NCBI RefSeq assembly: GCF_000092825.1
Contig: NC_014168.1
Span: 611,946 to 675,945, forward strand
Source of the DNA: Segniliparus rotundus DSM 44985
Lineage (GTDB): Bacteria; Actinomycetota; Actinomycetes; Mycobacteriales; Mycobacteriaceae
Reading direction: 5' to 3'
DNA: 64,000 bases
Position 1 is the stretch's first letter. Every line of letters starts with the position of its first letter. The translations under genes and the position numbers were made by a program. The notes beneath the pieces are model-generated. The model saw nothing but the letters and a program-made list of their open reading frames with translations. It ran no database searches and was not told the DNA's origin. Shown here piece after piece: positions 30,188-40,693 of the stretch.

Positions 30188-31636
30188 ATGCCAACCCCTA
30201 CGACCACCTCGCCCATTGTTGCCGTCAACGACGTCGGGAACATCGAGGAACTTCTCAAGGCCATCGACGCCACGATCAAATACTTCAACGACGGGGACAT
30301 CGTGTCAGGCACGATCGTGAAGGTCGAACGCGACGAAGTTCTTCTTGACATCGGTTACAAGACCGAAGGCGTGATCCCCTCCCGCGAGCTTTCCATCAAA
30401 CACGACGTCGACCCCAGCGAGGTCGTCTCCGTCGGCGACGTCGTCGAAGCCCTCGTCCTCACCAAAGAGGACAAAGAAGGCCGCCTGATCCTCTCCAAGA
30501 AGCGCGCGCAGTACGAGCGCGCCTGGGGCGAGGTCGAGGCGCACAAGGAGAAGGACGAGTCCGTCAAGGGCACGGTCATCGAGGTCGTCAAGGGCGGCCT
30601 GATCGTGGACATCGGTCTGCGCGGCTTCCTCCCGGCCTCCCTCGTGGACATGCGCCGGGTGCGCGACCTGCAGCCGTACATCGGCAAAGAGATCGAGACC
30701 AAGATCATCGAGCTCGACAAGAACCGCAACAACGTGGTCCTCTCGCGCCGAGCCTGGTTGGAGCAGACCCAGTCCGAGGTGCGCACCGAATTCTTGAACC
30801 GCCTGCAGAAGGGCAACATCAAGAAGGGCGTCATCTCCTCCATCGTCAACTTCGGCGCCTTCGTGGACCTTGGCGGCGTGGACGGCCTCGTGCACGTCTC
30901 CGAGCTGTCGTGGAAGCACATCGACCACCCCTCCGAGGTCGTCAAGGTCGGCGACGAGGTCACCGTCGAGGTGCTCGACGTCGACTTCAGCCGCGAGCGC
31001 GTCTCGCTGTCGCTCAAAGCGACGCAGGAGGACCCGTGGCGGCACTTCGCCCGGACCCACGCCATCGGCCAGATCGTCCAGGGCAAGGTCACCAAGCTCG
31101 TCCCGTTCGGCGCGTTCGTCCGCGTCGGCGAGGGCATCGAGGGCCTGGTGCACATCTCGGAGCTCTCCGAGCGCCACATCGAGCAGCCGGAGTCCGTGGT
31201 CGCCGTGGACGACGCGGTGCTCGTGAAGGTCATCGACATCGACCTTGAGCGCCGCCGGATCTCGCTGTCCATCAAGCAGGCGAACGAGGACTACCCGGAG
31301 GAGTTCGACCCGGCGCGCTACGGCATGGCCGACTCCTACGACGAGGACGGCAACTACATTTTCCCGGAGGGCTTCGACTCGGAGACCAACGAATGGCTCG
31401 AAGGCTTCGACGCCCAGCGCGCCGAATGGGAGGCCCGCTACGCCGAGTCCGAGCGTCTGTGGAAGCTCCACGGCGAGCAGATCGAGCGGTTCGCGGCGGC
31501 GGTCAAAGCCGCCCCGGCCCGCGCCGCGTCCAACGGCCGAGGCCGCCAGGACTCCGGGGAGCCGGAGTCCGGCAGCCGGATCGCCAGCGAAGAGCAGCTT
31601 GAGGCGCTGCGCGAGAAGCTCGCCTCGAAAGCCTGA
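30188..31636 (+). CDS. rpsA: 30S ribosomal protein S1
   Basis: S1 binds mRNA at the 30S subunit and supports initiation. The 482-residue protein has four S1 repeats of the actinobacterial form, near residues 37, 124, 208 and 295 (for example GTIVKVERDEVLLDIGYKTE and KGVISSIVNFGAFVDLGGVD). The C-terminal 110 residues are acidic, then Ala/Gly-rich and disordered. The start is preceded by GGAG and the length matches mycobacterial S1. A perfect terminator follows. Confidence 0.97.
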   Translation: MPTPTTTSPIVAVNDVGNIEELLKAIDATIKYFNDGDIVSGTIVKVERDEVLLDIGYKTEGVIPSRELSIKHDVDPSEVVSVGDVVEALVLTKEDKEGRLILSKKRAQYERAWGEVEAHKEKDESVKGTVIEVVKGGLIVDIGLRGFLPASLVDMRRVRDLQPYIGKEIETKIIELDKNRNNVVLSRRAWLEQTQSEVRTEFLNRLQKGNIKKGVISSIVNFGAFVDLGGVDGLVHVSELSWKHIDHPSEVVKVGDEVTVEVLDVDFSRERVSLSLKATQEDPWRHFARTHAIGQIVQGKVTKLVPFGAFVRVGEGIEGLVHISELSERHIEQPESVVAVDDAVLVKVIDIDLERRRISLSIKQANEDYPEEFDPARYGMADSYDEDGNYIFPEGFDSETNEWLEGFDAQRAEWEARYAESERLWKLHGEQIERFAAAVKAAPARAASNGRGRQDSGEPESGSRIASEEQLEALREKLASKA

Positions 31637-31650
31637 CAGCTTTCCCCGCA

Positions 31651-31694
31651 ACGCCGATGGCCACCTGTTTCGACAGGTGGCCATCGGCGTTTTC
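31651..31694 (+). terminator. Perfect rho-independent terminator with UUCG loop
   Basis: Eighteen-base arms (31651-31668 and 31673-31690) are exact complements around TTCG and are followed by TTTTC. It ends the rpsA transcript immediately before the coaE promoter. Confidence 0.9.
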
Positions 31695-31703
31695 GGTCTC
31701 CGA

Positions 31704-31709
31704 TAGACT
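31704..31709 (+). promoter_or_regulatory. -10 element of a leaderless promoter
   Basis: TAGACT ends six bases before ATG 31716 of coaE, right after the rpsA terminator. Confidence 0.6.
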
Positions 31710-31715
31710 CCCCGC

Positions 31716-32948
31716 ATGCTGAAGATCGGGCTCTCCGGTGGAATCGGATCGGGAAAATCCACTGTCGCTGCCGTGTTCGCGGAGCTCGGCGCGCTCATTG
31801 TGGACTCGGACAAGATCGCGCGAGAAGTGGTCGAGCCGGGCACGCCTGGGCTCGCGCAGCTCGTGGAGGCGTTCGGGGCCGAGATCCTCGCCGAAGACGG
31901 GACGCTCGACCGTCCGAAGCTCGCCGCGAAAGTGTTCGGCGACGACGAAGCCCGAGCGCAGCTCAACGCGATCACGCATCCGCTGGTCGCGGCCCGGAGC
32001 CAGGAGCTGGTGGAAGCCGCCCCGCCCGAGCAGGTCGTGGTCCGCGACATCCCGCTCCTCGTGGAGTTGGGCCTCGCGCCGTTCTTCTCGCTGGCGGTCA
32101 TTGTCGAAGCCCCGCCCGAGGAGCGCCTGCGGCGGCTGACCGAGGCGCGGGGCATGAGCGAGGAAGACGCGCTCGCCAGGATACGGTCCCAAGCTTCGGA
32201 CGACGCGCGCCGCGCCGCCGCCGACATCGTGCTGGACAACAGCGGCTCGCCCGAAGACCTCCGCGCAAGAGTGCGCGAACTGTGGGCTGAGCGCATTGCG
32301 CCGTTCCACGAGCACGTGCTGGCGCGGACGCCTCCGCCAGCGCCCGAAGCCTATGTCCTCGCCGAACCGGACCCGACCTGGCAGGCCCAAGCGGCGCGGC
32401 TCATCGCCCGGGTCTCGGTCGCCGCAGGCGGGAAGGCGGTCCGGGCGGACCACATCGGCTCCACCGCCGTGCCCGGCCTCGCCGCGAAGAATGTGATCGA
32501 CCTCCAGCTCACGGTCGCCTCGTTGCAGGACGCGGACGAACTCGTCGAACCGCTCGCTGCCATCGGCTTCATCCCAGTCCCCGGCGTCGACCACGACAAT
32601 CCCCATGGGGCTGCCGCGAGTGCGGACCAAGACATGAGCCGTTGGCGCAAGCGGTTCTGTGTCTCGGCGGATCCAGGCAGACCGGCGAACCTGCATCTTC
32701 GCGTGGACGGCTGGCCGAATCAGCGCTTCGCTCTGCTCTTCCGGGACTGGCTGCGCGCGGCTCCGGCTGTCGCGGACGAGTATCTGGCGGTCAAGCAGCG
32801 CGCAGCAGCGCGGGCGCGGGAGACGGACAATCCTGCGGACGGCGACGACCAAGTGAAGGAGCCGTGGTTCGCAACGGCCTATCCGCGAGCCGTGCGGTGG
32901 GCCCAGGAGACCGGTTGGTCGCCTGCGCCAGCGAGCAGCGGGCCGTGA
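31716..32948 (+). CDS. coaE: Dephospho-CoA kinase fused to a GrpB/UPF0157 domain
   Basis: The N-terminal domain (residues 1-200) phosphorylates dephospho-CoA, the last step of CoA synthesis. SGGIGSGKST at 7-16 is the P-loop, and VRDIPLLVELG the lid and substrate region. From about residue 208 a GrpB-like domain (YVLAEPDPTWQAQAARLIAR, DHIGSTAVPGLAAKNVIDLQ) of the nucleotidyltransferase fold follows. The two-domain form of 410 residues is the normal mycobacterial one (Rv1631). The role of the second half is unsettled; it may aid folding or stability. The stop overlaps the next start (GTGA). Confidence 0.95.
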   Translation: MLKIGLSGGIGSGKSTVAAVFAELGALIVDSDKIAREVVEPGTPGLAQLVEAFGAEILAEDGTLDRPKLAAKVFGDDEARAQLNAITHPLVAARSQELVEAAPPEQVVVRDIPLLVELGLAPFFSLAVIVEAPPEERLRRLTEARGMSEEDALARIRSQASDDARRAAADIVLDNSGSPEDLRARVRELWAERIAPFHEHVLARTPPPAPEAYVLAEPDPTWQAQAARLIARVSVAAGGKAVRADHIGSTAVPGLAAKNVIDLQLTVASLQDADELVEPLAAIGFIPVPGVDHDNPHGAAASADQDMSRWRKRFCVSADPGRPANLHLRVDGWPNQRFALLFRDWLRAAPAVADEYLAVKQRAAARARETDNPADGDDQVKEPWFATAYPRAVRWAQETGWSPAPASSGP

Positions 32949-33592
32949 CCGGAAAATCTGCGCCGCAGCCGCCGCTGCTCCCCAAAGCGCTCGGCCCGGC
33001 CCCGGATCGGCTCGAAGACGAGGCGACCTGGGACGAGGTGCAGGCCAGCGGGCCGCTCGTGGCGCAGCGCGAACTGCGGGACGTCACGCTGCGCCGGAGC
33101 CGCCTCGTCGAAGCGAGCCTCGCGGGGCTCGTGGTCGAGCGGTTGCGCTGCGAGAATGTCGAATTTGTCCGTTGCGACCTCTCGGGGGCCATCTGGGACA
33201 GCGCTTTTTTGGAAAGGGCCGTGTTCCTTGACTGCCGGATGACGGGACTGACGCTGAGCGGGGCCAGGCTCCGCGACGTCCGGGTCGAAAGCTGCGGCGC
33301 GGAGCTGGCGAGTTTCCGCATGGCCAAGGCTGAACGTCTGCATGTGGAGGCCTCGATCCTCCGCGGGGCGGACTTCCAGGAGGCGGCGTTGGCGCAGTCG
33401 CGCCTCGTGCGTTCCGATTTGCGCGGGGCGGGCTTTCGGCGGGCGCAGCTCTCCCAGGTCGAGTTGCGCGGCTCTTCGCTGCACGGTCTTGTCGGGGTTG
33501 CTTCGCTCCGGGGGGCGCAGGTCACCGCAGATCAAGCCGTTGTGCTCGGCATGCAGCTGCTCGCCGAGACGGGGATCGGCGTCATCGGCTGA
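32945..33592 (+). CDS. Pentapeptide-repeat protein
   Basis: This 215-residue protein consists mostly of pentapeptide repeats of the A(D/N)Lxx type, from about residue 40 to 195 (for example CDLSGAIWDSAFLERAVF, SILRGADFQEAALAQSRLV and SDLRGAGF). These build a right-handed quadrilateral beta-helix. In Qnr/MfpA proteins that fold mimics DNA and protects gyrase, but many family members have other or unknown roles. The GTG start overlaps the coaE stop, so translation is coupled to coaE, which is unusual for this class. Confidence 0.8.
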   Translation: MTGKSAPQPPLLPKALGPAPDRLEDEATWDEVQASGPLVAQRELRDVTLRRSRLVEASLAGLVVERLRCENVEFVRCDLSGAIWDSAFLERAVFLDCRMTGLTLSGARLRDVRVESCGAELASFRMAKAERLHVEASILRGADFQEAALAQSRLVRSDLRGAGFRRAQLSQVELRGSSLHGLVGVASLRGAQVTADQAVVLGMQLLAETGIGVIG

Positions 33593-33610
33593 CGCGGCGG
33601 GCATTGCCGC

Positions 33611-34333
33611 TCAGAAGATGTCGTCAATGACGTCCTCGACGACTTCCTCGCCGATGGCGAACCCGGCGCCCATCGCCATCGCCTGGCCGAAGCCGCTGCC
33701 CATCAACCGGCTGAAGAACCCGCCGCCTTGCTGCTGGGGGCTCTGGTAGCGCGCGGCGGCAGGGGGCTGGGCAGGGGAGGGCTGCCAGTCAGGGGCCGAT
33801 GGCTGCGTGTACGGAGAAGCCGTGTACGGCTGTTGGGCGGGCGCCGCGACGTACGGGGACGCGGCGAAATGCTGAGCGGTCGCAGATGGGACGGGCGCAG
33901 GCTGGGTCGCGGCGCGGGCAAGATCGACAGCCACACGGGACTGCTCGTTCGCCGAGAACGCGGCTTCACGCAGATCGAGCTGCCATTCCCGCGCGTTGAG
34001 GTCGCCGAGGTCGGCGCAGGCCTTCATTTTGTCGCTCAGCCGGGTGATCAGGGTCGCGGACTGCGCTTGGCGCTCGGCGAGGGATCCTTGGGTTTGCGCG
34101 ATCACGTCGGGGTTGCCCAAGCTCGCGATATTGGCCAAGCTCGCGGCGAGGCTGGATTCCTCTCGGACGGACAGGCTTGTCTCGCGAAGGTCGAGCAGCC
34201 ACTCTCGCGCGTGCTGTTCGCCTGCGTCGGCGGCAGCCTTGAGCTTGGCGGCGAGGCCGTCGAGCAGATCCGCGGTGCGCTTGCTGCTCTGTGCCAACTC
34301 GGCTTGCGCCTTCGCCACTGCGCTGGTGTCCAT
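33611..34333 (-). CDS. Helical two-repeat protein with Gln/Pro-rich linker, unknown function
   Basis: This is a 240-residue protein of unknown role. Residues about 22-70 and 90-138 are an internal duplication: LAAKLKAAADAGEQHAREW with LDLRETS corresponds to LSDKMKACADLGDLNAREW with LDLREAA. Residues 145-200 are a Pro/Gln/Ala/Tyr-rich linker. The C-terminus (GGGFFSRLMGSGFGQAMAMG and an acidic tail EEVVEDVIDDIF) resembles the Gly-rich ends of DUF2076-like periplasmic-ligand proteins. AAGGAG supports the start. It follows the lectin-LysM gene on the same strand, with a strong inverted repeat between them. Confidence 0.65.
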   Translation of the reverse strand: MDTSAVAKAQAELAQSSKRTADLLDGLAAKLKAAADAGEQHAREWLLDLRETSLSVREESSLAASLANIASLGNPDVIAQTQGSLAERQAQSATLITRLSDKMKACADLGDLNAREWQLDLREAAFSANEQSRVAVDLARAATQPAPVPSATAQHFAASPYVAAPAQQPYTASPYTQPSAPDWQPSPAQPPAAARYQSPQQQGGGFFSRLMGSGFGQAMAMGAGFAIGEEVVEDVIDDIF

Positions 34334-34432
34334 GTGCGCGCTCCTTCTTGCCGTGCCGGGTGTCGCGGTGAGCCGGAGCGGACGCGCCGGCTCACCTGAA
34401 GAACGAACCGAGGGCAGATGGAGTTCCCCGAA

Positions 34433-34474
34433 TCACGTGAGGCCCCGCAGGCGAGCCTGCGGGGCCTCACGTGA
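34433..34474. terminator. Perfect 20-bp-arm inverted repeat
   Basis: Arms 34433-34452 and 34455-34474 are exact complements with only two bases between. They begin and end in TCACGTGA. The repeat lies between the lectin-LysM gene and the helical-repeat gene and probably acts as a terminator. The exact CACGTG ends could also be a protein site. Confidence 0.65.
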
Positions 34475-34526
34475 AATCACGGGCGGCGAGCGCCGGGTGT
34501 GCTGGCGCCGCCCTGGAGCGTCCAGC

Positions 34527-35066
34527 TCAGAGGGCTGGAATCGTGAGCTCTTGCCCGACGTTGATGAGGTCGGGATTGGCGATGCCGTTGGCCTCGGCGA
34601 TCTTGGGGTAGAGGTTCGCGTCGCCATAGAACTTCTGCGCGATGGCGGAAAGGGTGTCCCCTCCCGCGACGACGTAGGTCTGCGGCTCGGGAGCGGCAGG
34701 CTCCTCGTCGGCGGAGGGGGCTGCTGGCGGCGGGGCGTCCGTCGCGGTGCCCGAGTTCCACAGCGCGGAACCGTCAGCGCCGTACACGACGAGATTGCGG
34801 TCGTCTTGGAGCGCAAGGTGCACGTCGCCCTTGGTCTTCGTCGCCCACTTCGGGTCGTGGTCCCCGGTGTACAGCACGACGTTGCCGTCGGTCTGCACGT
34901 CGAGCCGGATGACGCCTTGGCCCTGGGTCTTGCTGGACCAGACCGCGTTGGATCCCTCGGAGAGGACGAGGTTCCCGTCGTCCTGCAGGGTCAGCGTGTA
35001 CGCGCCGTTGTCGGAGGAAAGGACCTGTCCCTTGGTGAGGGACTGGCCTGCTTGCAGATTTGCCAT
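34527..35066 (-). CDS. Bulb-type lectin plus LysM protein
   Basis: This 179-residue protein has an N-terminal beta-prism lectin domain (residues about 5-105) with QDDGNLVL, QTDGNVVLY and QDDRNLVVY. The second and third match the mannose-binding QxDxNxVxY site; the first lacks the Tyr. A Pro/Ala/Glu linker follows, then a LysM domain (about 130-179: TYVVAGGDTLSAIAQKFYGD to INVGQELTIP), which binds peptidoglycan or chitin-type glycans. There is no classical signal peptide, so export, if any, is by another route. AAAGGTG precedes ATG 35066. Mannose-binding bacteriocins and adhesins share this lectin fold. Confidence 0.85.
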   Translation of the reverse strand: MANLQAGQSLTKGQVLSSDNGAYTLTLQDDGNLVLSEGSNAVWSSKTQGQGVIRLDVQTDGNVVLYTGDHDPKWATKTKGDVHLALQDDRNLVVYGADGSALWNSGTATDAPPPAAPSADEEPAAPEPQTYVVAGGDTLSAIAQKFYGDANLYPKIAEANGIANPDLINVGQELTIPAL

Positions 35067-35484
35067 GATGCACCTTTCGATGGTTGTTACACCGGCGAAG
35101 GCGAAGCTACCAGAATTGGCTGGGCGGCGGTAGGGCCGCCTCGCGCTGTCTTGCTTTCGCGGGGCTCCTGCTCGGCAGATGGAACCGATGCGCGGCGGAT
35201 TACGTCTTATTGGAGAAGGGGCGCCACGCGGCCGCGGGCACAGCGGCATGGCGGCACAGCGACGTGGCGGCACAGCGACGTGGAGAAATGGTGGTGAGTT
35301 GTGGGGAAAGAGGCGTCATGTCGTTGCTCGCGGTGCTTCCCGCGCCCGGTCAGGCGCACGGCGCGCACGGGCGGATGCCCCGCTCCTGGCGGCGCTTTCC
35401 CGCCAGCTTCTGGCGGGGGCTGCTCCGGTGCGCTGTTCCCGCCATGTCCGAAGTCTCGGTCCTTGCCGAGGTGATCGAACAGCG
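35067..35484. other. 418-bp region without a supported gene
   Basis: This gap lies between the start of the lectin-LysM gene and the end of the MFS gene, both on the minus strand. Frames here lack start signals. It contains a 16-bp tandem duplication at 35249-35280 and a possible -10 (TAGCTT, reverse strand, 35109 to 35104) for the lectin gene. Confidence 0.45.
35249..35280. repeat. Tandem 16-bp repeat, two units
   Basis: TGGCGGCACAGCGACG occurs twice head to tail. A partial related unit (GGGCACAGCGGCA) precedes it. Confidence 0.85.
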
Positions 35485-36711
35485 TCACAGAGCGCGCACC
35501 CCCGAGCGCGCTCTGCGGGTGAGACAAAAAATCAGCGCGAACCCCACCACCAGGAACACTCCGACGAACCCGGCGACCCCGTCCCAGCCGAAGCGGCTGT
35601 ACGCGAAGCCGCCGAACCCGCCGGCGAGCGCGCTGCCCATGTAATAGGCGAAAAGGTACAACGACGATGCCCCAGCCCGGTTCTGGGTCGCGATCCGGCT
35701 GACCCACCCGCTGGCCGTGGAGTGGGCCGCGAAGAAGCCCGCCGTGAACAGCAACATGCCCAACAGCACTGCCCACAGGGAATCGGGCAGCGTGATCGCA
35801 AGCCCCGCCGCGGTGACGACAGCGGCCCAGGCGAGAGTTTTCGCTCGGCCGACCCGGTCGGCGAGCCTGCCCGCCTGCGCCGAGGCGAACGTGCCCGCGA
35901 GGTAGAGGACGAAAACCAAACCGACGACCGTCTCAGACAAGCAGAACGGCGCCGAGGTGAGCCGGTAGCCCAGGTAGTTGTACACGGTGACGAATCCGCC
36001 CATGAGGAGGAAGCCCAAGGCGAACAGGCACCCGAGCGAAGGATCGCGCAGATGCCCGCCAAGGCTCCTGAACAGGGCTGCGAGCCCGAGCGGCGCTGGG
36101 CGGAAGAATCGTGATGGCGGCAATGAGCGGATGAAGAGGACGGTGAGCACGAGCGCTGCCGCGCTGGCGGTTTCCATCGCGATCCGCCACGACACGACGT
36201 CGAGGGCGCAGGACGGGATGATCCGGCCGGCCAAACCGCCCAGGGACGTGCCCGCGACATAGCGGCCCATCGCGCGGCTGAGCGAGCCGCTGTGGACCTC
36301 CTCGGCGAGATACGCCATCGCGACGGCGGGCACTCCCGCCAGGGCCACCCCTTGCAACGCCCGCCCGCACAGCAGGACGCCCATCGTCGGGCTCAACGGC
36401 AGCAGGAGCCCGATCGCCGAGGACAGGGCCGCGGAGGCGGCCATGACGCGAGTGCGGCCGAAACGCTCCGAGAGCACGCCCGCGGGGATCAACGCCAACG
36501 CGAGGAAGCCGGTCGTGAGCGACACGGAGAGCGCCGCAGTGGCGGGCGTGACGCGAAACGACCTGGAAAGCGCCGGGAGCAAAGCTTGGGTGGCGTACAT
36601 CGACATAAAGGTGGTGAGCCCGGCGGCGAACAGCGCCAGGGTGACGCCCCGATATCCCGCCGAGCCGCAGGCGTGCGCCTGCGCGCCCTCTGTCGTGTGC
36701 AATGCGGTCAT
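35485..36711 (-). CDS. MFS transporter (YgaY/YnfM-like)
   Basis: This 408-residue inner-membrane transporter has twelve predicted helices. GVLSERFGRTRVMA between helices 2 and 3 is the major-facilitator signature loop, and GRLADRVGRAKTLA its second-half counterpart. The general type fits proton-driven drug or sugar efflux proteins; the substrate is unknown. ATG 36711 has GGAGG four to five bases upstream. Confidence 0.85.
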   Translation of the reverse strand: MTALHTTEGAQAHACGSAGYRGVTLALFAAGLTTFMSMYATQALLPALSRSFRVTPATAALSVSLTTGFLALALIPAGVLSERFGRTRVMAASAALSSAIGLLLPLSPTMGVLLCGRALQGVALAGVPAVAMAYLAEEVHSGSLSRAMGRYVAGTSLGGLAGRIIPSCALDVVSWRIAMETASAAALVLTVLFIRSLPPSRFFRPAPLGLAALFRSLGGHLRDPSLGCLFALGFLLMGGFVTVYNYLGYRLTSAPFCLSETVVGLVFVLYLAGTFASAQAGRLADRVGRAKTLAWAAVVTAAGLAITLPDSLWAVLLGMLLFTAGFFAAHSTASGWVSRIATQNRAGASSLYLFAYYMGSALAGGFGGFAYSRFGWDGVAGFVGVFLVVGFALIFCLTRRARSGVRAL

Positions 36712-36840
36712 ACTGCCTCCTCGCCTGCTATTTTTCGCGACCTGGGCCGGGAAGGGAAATGCGCCAGAACGCGGCGCGTCATGCCCGCGCGGCATAAACG
36801 GTGGTGAGCGCGCCGCCGCGATGGGAAAGGGTGAGCGCTG

Positions 36841-37716
36841 TCATAGTCCGGGCAGGGAGGTTTTTTCCGCCAGCGCCCACCGCTCAAGCCCGGTGAGCGG
36901 CAGTTTTCGACCGCTGGGCGCGACATAGCGCGCGGCGAGCTCCTGGGAGCCGACGTCCTCGACGATCCGCCAGCCGCGCCGCGCGAGCGCCCCGGCGATC
37001 TCTTCCGGCTCGAAACCGGTCTTCCAGAGCTGCTTCTGCCGGACGTTCTTGCGGTGGAAACCCCCGGCCCCGTACGACTCCCGGCCTGACAGGAAATCGC
37101 CCCGGACGTAGGTGAGCGCCACAAGGCTGCCTGCGCGCGCGCAGCCCAGGAAGTCGAGCGTTCTCTCGACTGCGTCGCGGGACAAATATTGTGTGCCGCC
37201 CTCCCACAGGAACAGGGTTTTCGTCTGCGGCGCCCAGTCGGCCTCGACCAGCTCCCCGCCGAGGCTGTCCTCGGCCACATCGAGCGGCACAAAGACGATG
37301 TGCTCGGGGACTGCGCCGAAGGCCCGGATGAGCGCGGTTCGTTTGAGCGCGACGACACCGGGGAGGTCCACCTCGTAGACTTTGGCCGAGGCGAGGGAGC
37401 CGACTCGGTGCGCGAGGGTGTCCAAGCCCGCGCCGAGCTGCACCACCGCTCGCGCTCCGGCCGCGAACGCCCGTTCGGCCGCGTCGTCCGCGTACCGTTT
37501 GCGGCAGAGCGTCCAGCCCCATATGCCGGGGATCTGCCGCTCGCTCGCGTTGCGCACGAGCCAGCGCGCCAACCGCATGCCCAGCGCCCGCCGCACGGCC
37601 TCCGACAACATCAGGGGAGCGGCCTCGTCACGCAGGAGCGGACGCGGTTCGTGCTGTTCGGCCGCGACGACGATCATGGGCCCCGCCGCGATGCGCATGG
37701 CTGTTCCGTCGCTCAT
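36841..37716 (-). CDS. SAM-dependent methyltransferase, LCM-like
   Basis: This 291-residue protein has [15 protein letters not shown] (SAM-binding motif I, near residue 92), [13 protein letters not shown] and [19 protein letters not shown], the hallmarks of the leucine carboxyl methyltransferase-like (PF04072) family that is expanded in mycobacteria. Its natural substrate is not known. The start at 37716 follows a reverse-strand TAGGAT by six bases, so a leaderless transcript is likely. It is divergent from uvrB. Confidence 0.8.
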   Translation of the reverse strand: MSDGTAMRIAAGPMIVVAAEQHEPRPLLRDEAAPLMLSEAVRRALGMRLARWLVRNASERQIPGIWGWTLCRKRYADDAAERAFAAGARAVVQLGAGLDTLAHRVGSLASAKVYEVDLPGVVALKRTALIRAFGAVPEHIVFVPLDVAEDSLGGELVEADWAPQTKTLFLWEGGTQYLSRDAVERTLDFLGCARAGSLVALTYVRGDFLSGRESYGAGGFHRKNVRQKQLWKTGFEPEEIAGALARRGWRIVEDVGSQELAARYVAPSGRKLPLTGLERWALAEKTSLPGL

Positions 37717-37722
37717 GCGCCC

Positions 37723-37728
37723 ATCCTA
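37723..37728 (-). promoter_or_regulatory. -10 element of a leaderless promoter
   Basis: TAGGAT on the reverse strand lies six bases before the methyltransferase ATG at 37716. Confidence 0.55.
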
Positions 37729-37784
37729 GGCCCGGGCGGGCGGCCACAGCGCCGCTGCGCGGGCAGATTGTCGGACCCGCTCGC

Positions 37785-37790
37785 TACTCT
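37785..37790 (+). promoter_or_regulatory. -10 element of the uvrB leaderless promoter
   Basis: TACTCT lies six bases before ATG 37797. Confidence 0.5.
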
Positions 37791-37796
37791 GGGGAT

Positions 37797-39917
<2,121 letters not shown>

Positions 39918-39923
39918 CCGAAC

Positions 39924-40601
39924 TCACCCCTGCTCGTGCTGCGCCATGCGATCCGCGAGCGCGGTGACGTACTCGGCTCCGTTGCTCATGGTCGAGGAGA
40001 CCTCAAAGACGACGTTCCCGCCTCGGCGGGCCTCATGGAAGACAGGCGTGTTGCCGCCACGAGGCGGGAAAGAGAAGCTGGTCTGCCATTGCGCGGCGTC
40101 GGGGACGGCATCGTCCGCGTTGGTCTGCGCGCGGAGCGCGGCGAAAGCTTGCCCGGCGCTGGCTTCGTCTGAGTACACCGTCGCGTTCAGCCCCACAGTG
40201 ACATGGTTCTTCAGGGCTGTGATCTCGTCCGCCGCCGCCTGTTCGGCAGTGTCGTCGTTGCCGTCGCCGCCGCTGTCGGCGCTCGCGCCGTCCGGCGCCG
40301 GCGCGGCGTTGAGCTGCCCTTCGTATGTCGCCGAAAGGTACGCGGTCCACGCCCCTGGGGGAACGGCGCCATTGTGCTGGGACGACGCGTCCAATTTTTT
40401 CTCCTGCGTGGGCCCGTCGCCGCGGAAGACGTTTGTTTGGCCTGGGCGCAGCTTGGCAGTGATGTCATTGAGTTCGGCGACGCTGAACAGGAGCGTGTCG
40501 ACTTTCTCCGCCGCGAACAACGGCGGATCGCTCCAGCTCGCAGGGGCGGGCAGCGCAGCTGCGGCGATGGCGAAGACGCAGACGCGCCAGAGGGAGACCA
40601 T
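39924..40601 (-). CDS. Exported PknH-sensor-like protein
   Basis: This 225-residue protein has an N-terminal signal segment (residues 1-22). The body has LLFSVAELNDITAKLRPGQT at its start, an acidic Asp/Gly/Ser linker near residue 110, helices with VTVGLNATVYSDEASAGQAF, and strands with VVFEVSSTMSNG near the end. This pattern resembles the extracellular PknH-type sensor domains of mycobacteria, but without their typical Cys pairs. It converges on uvrB with six bases between stops. Function is unknown. Confidence 0.65.
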   Translation of the reverse strand: MVSLWRVCVFAIAAAALPAPASWSDPPLFAAEKVDTLLFSVAELNDITAKLRPGQTNVFRGDGPTQEKKLDASSQHNGAVPPGAWTAYLSATYEGQLNAAPAPDGASADSGGDGNDDTAEQAAADEITALKNHVTVGLNATVYSDEASAGQAFAALRAQTNADDAVPDAAQWQTSFSFPPRGGNTPVFHEARRGGNVVFEVSSTMSNGAEYVTALADRMAQHEQG

Positions 40602-40693
40602 GGCCTTATCGTCGCACCGCGCTCAGCTGCTGTCCAGCGCACAGGGGTCCTGCGGCGTCCGGGGCAGGCCTCTGCCCAGGGCCGCGCGCCCGC

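Noticed and set aside
35084-35644. Plus-strand open frame over the gap and the end of the MFS gene
   Set aside because: It is antisense to the MFS gene for much of its length, contains the 16-bp tandem repeat and lacks start signals.
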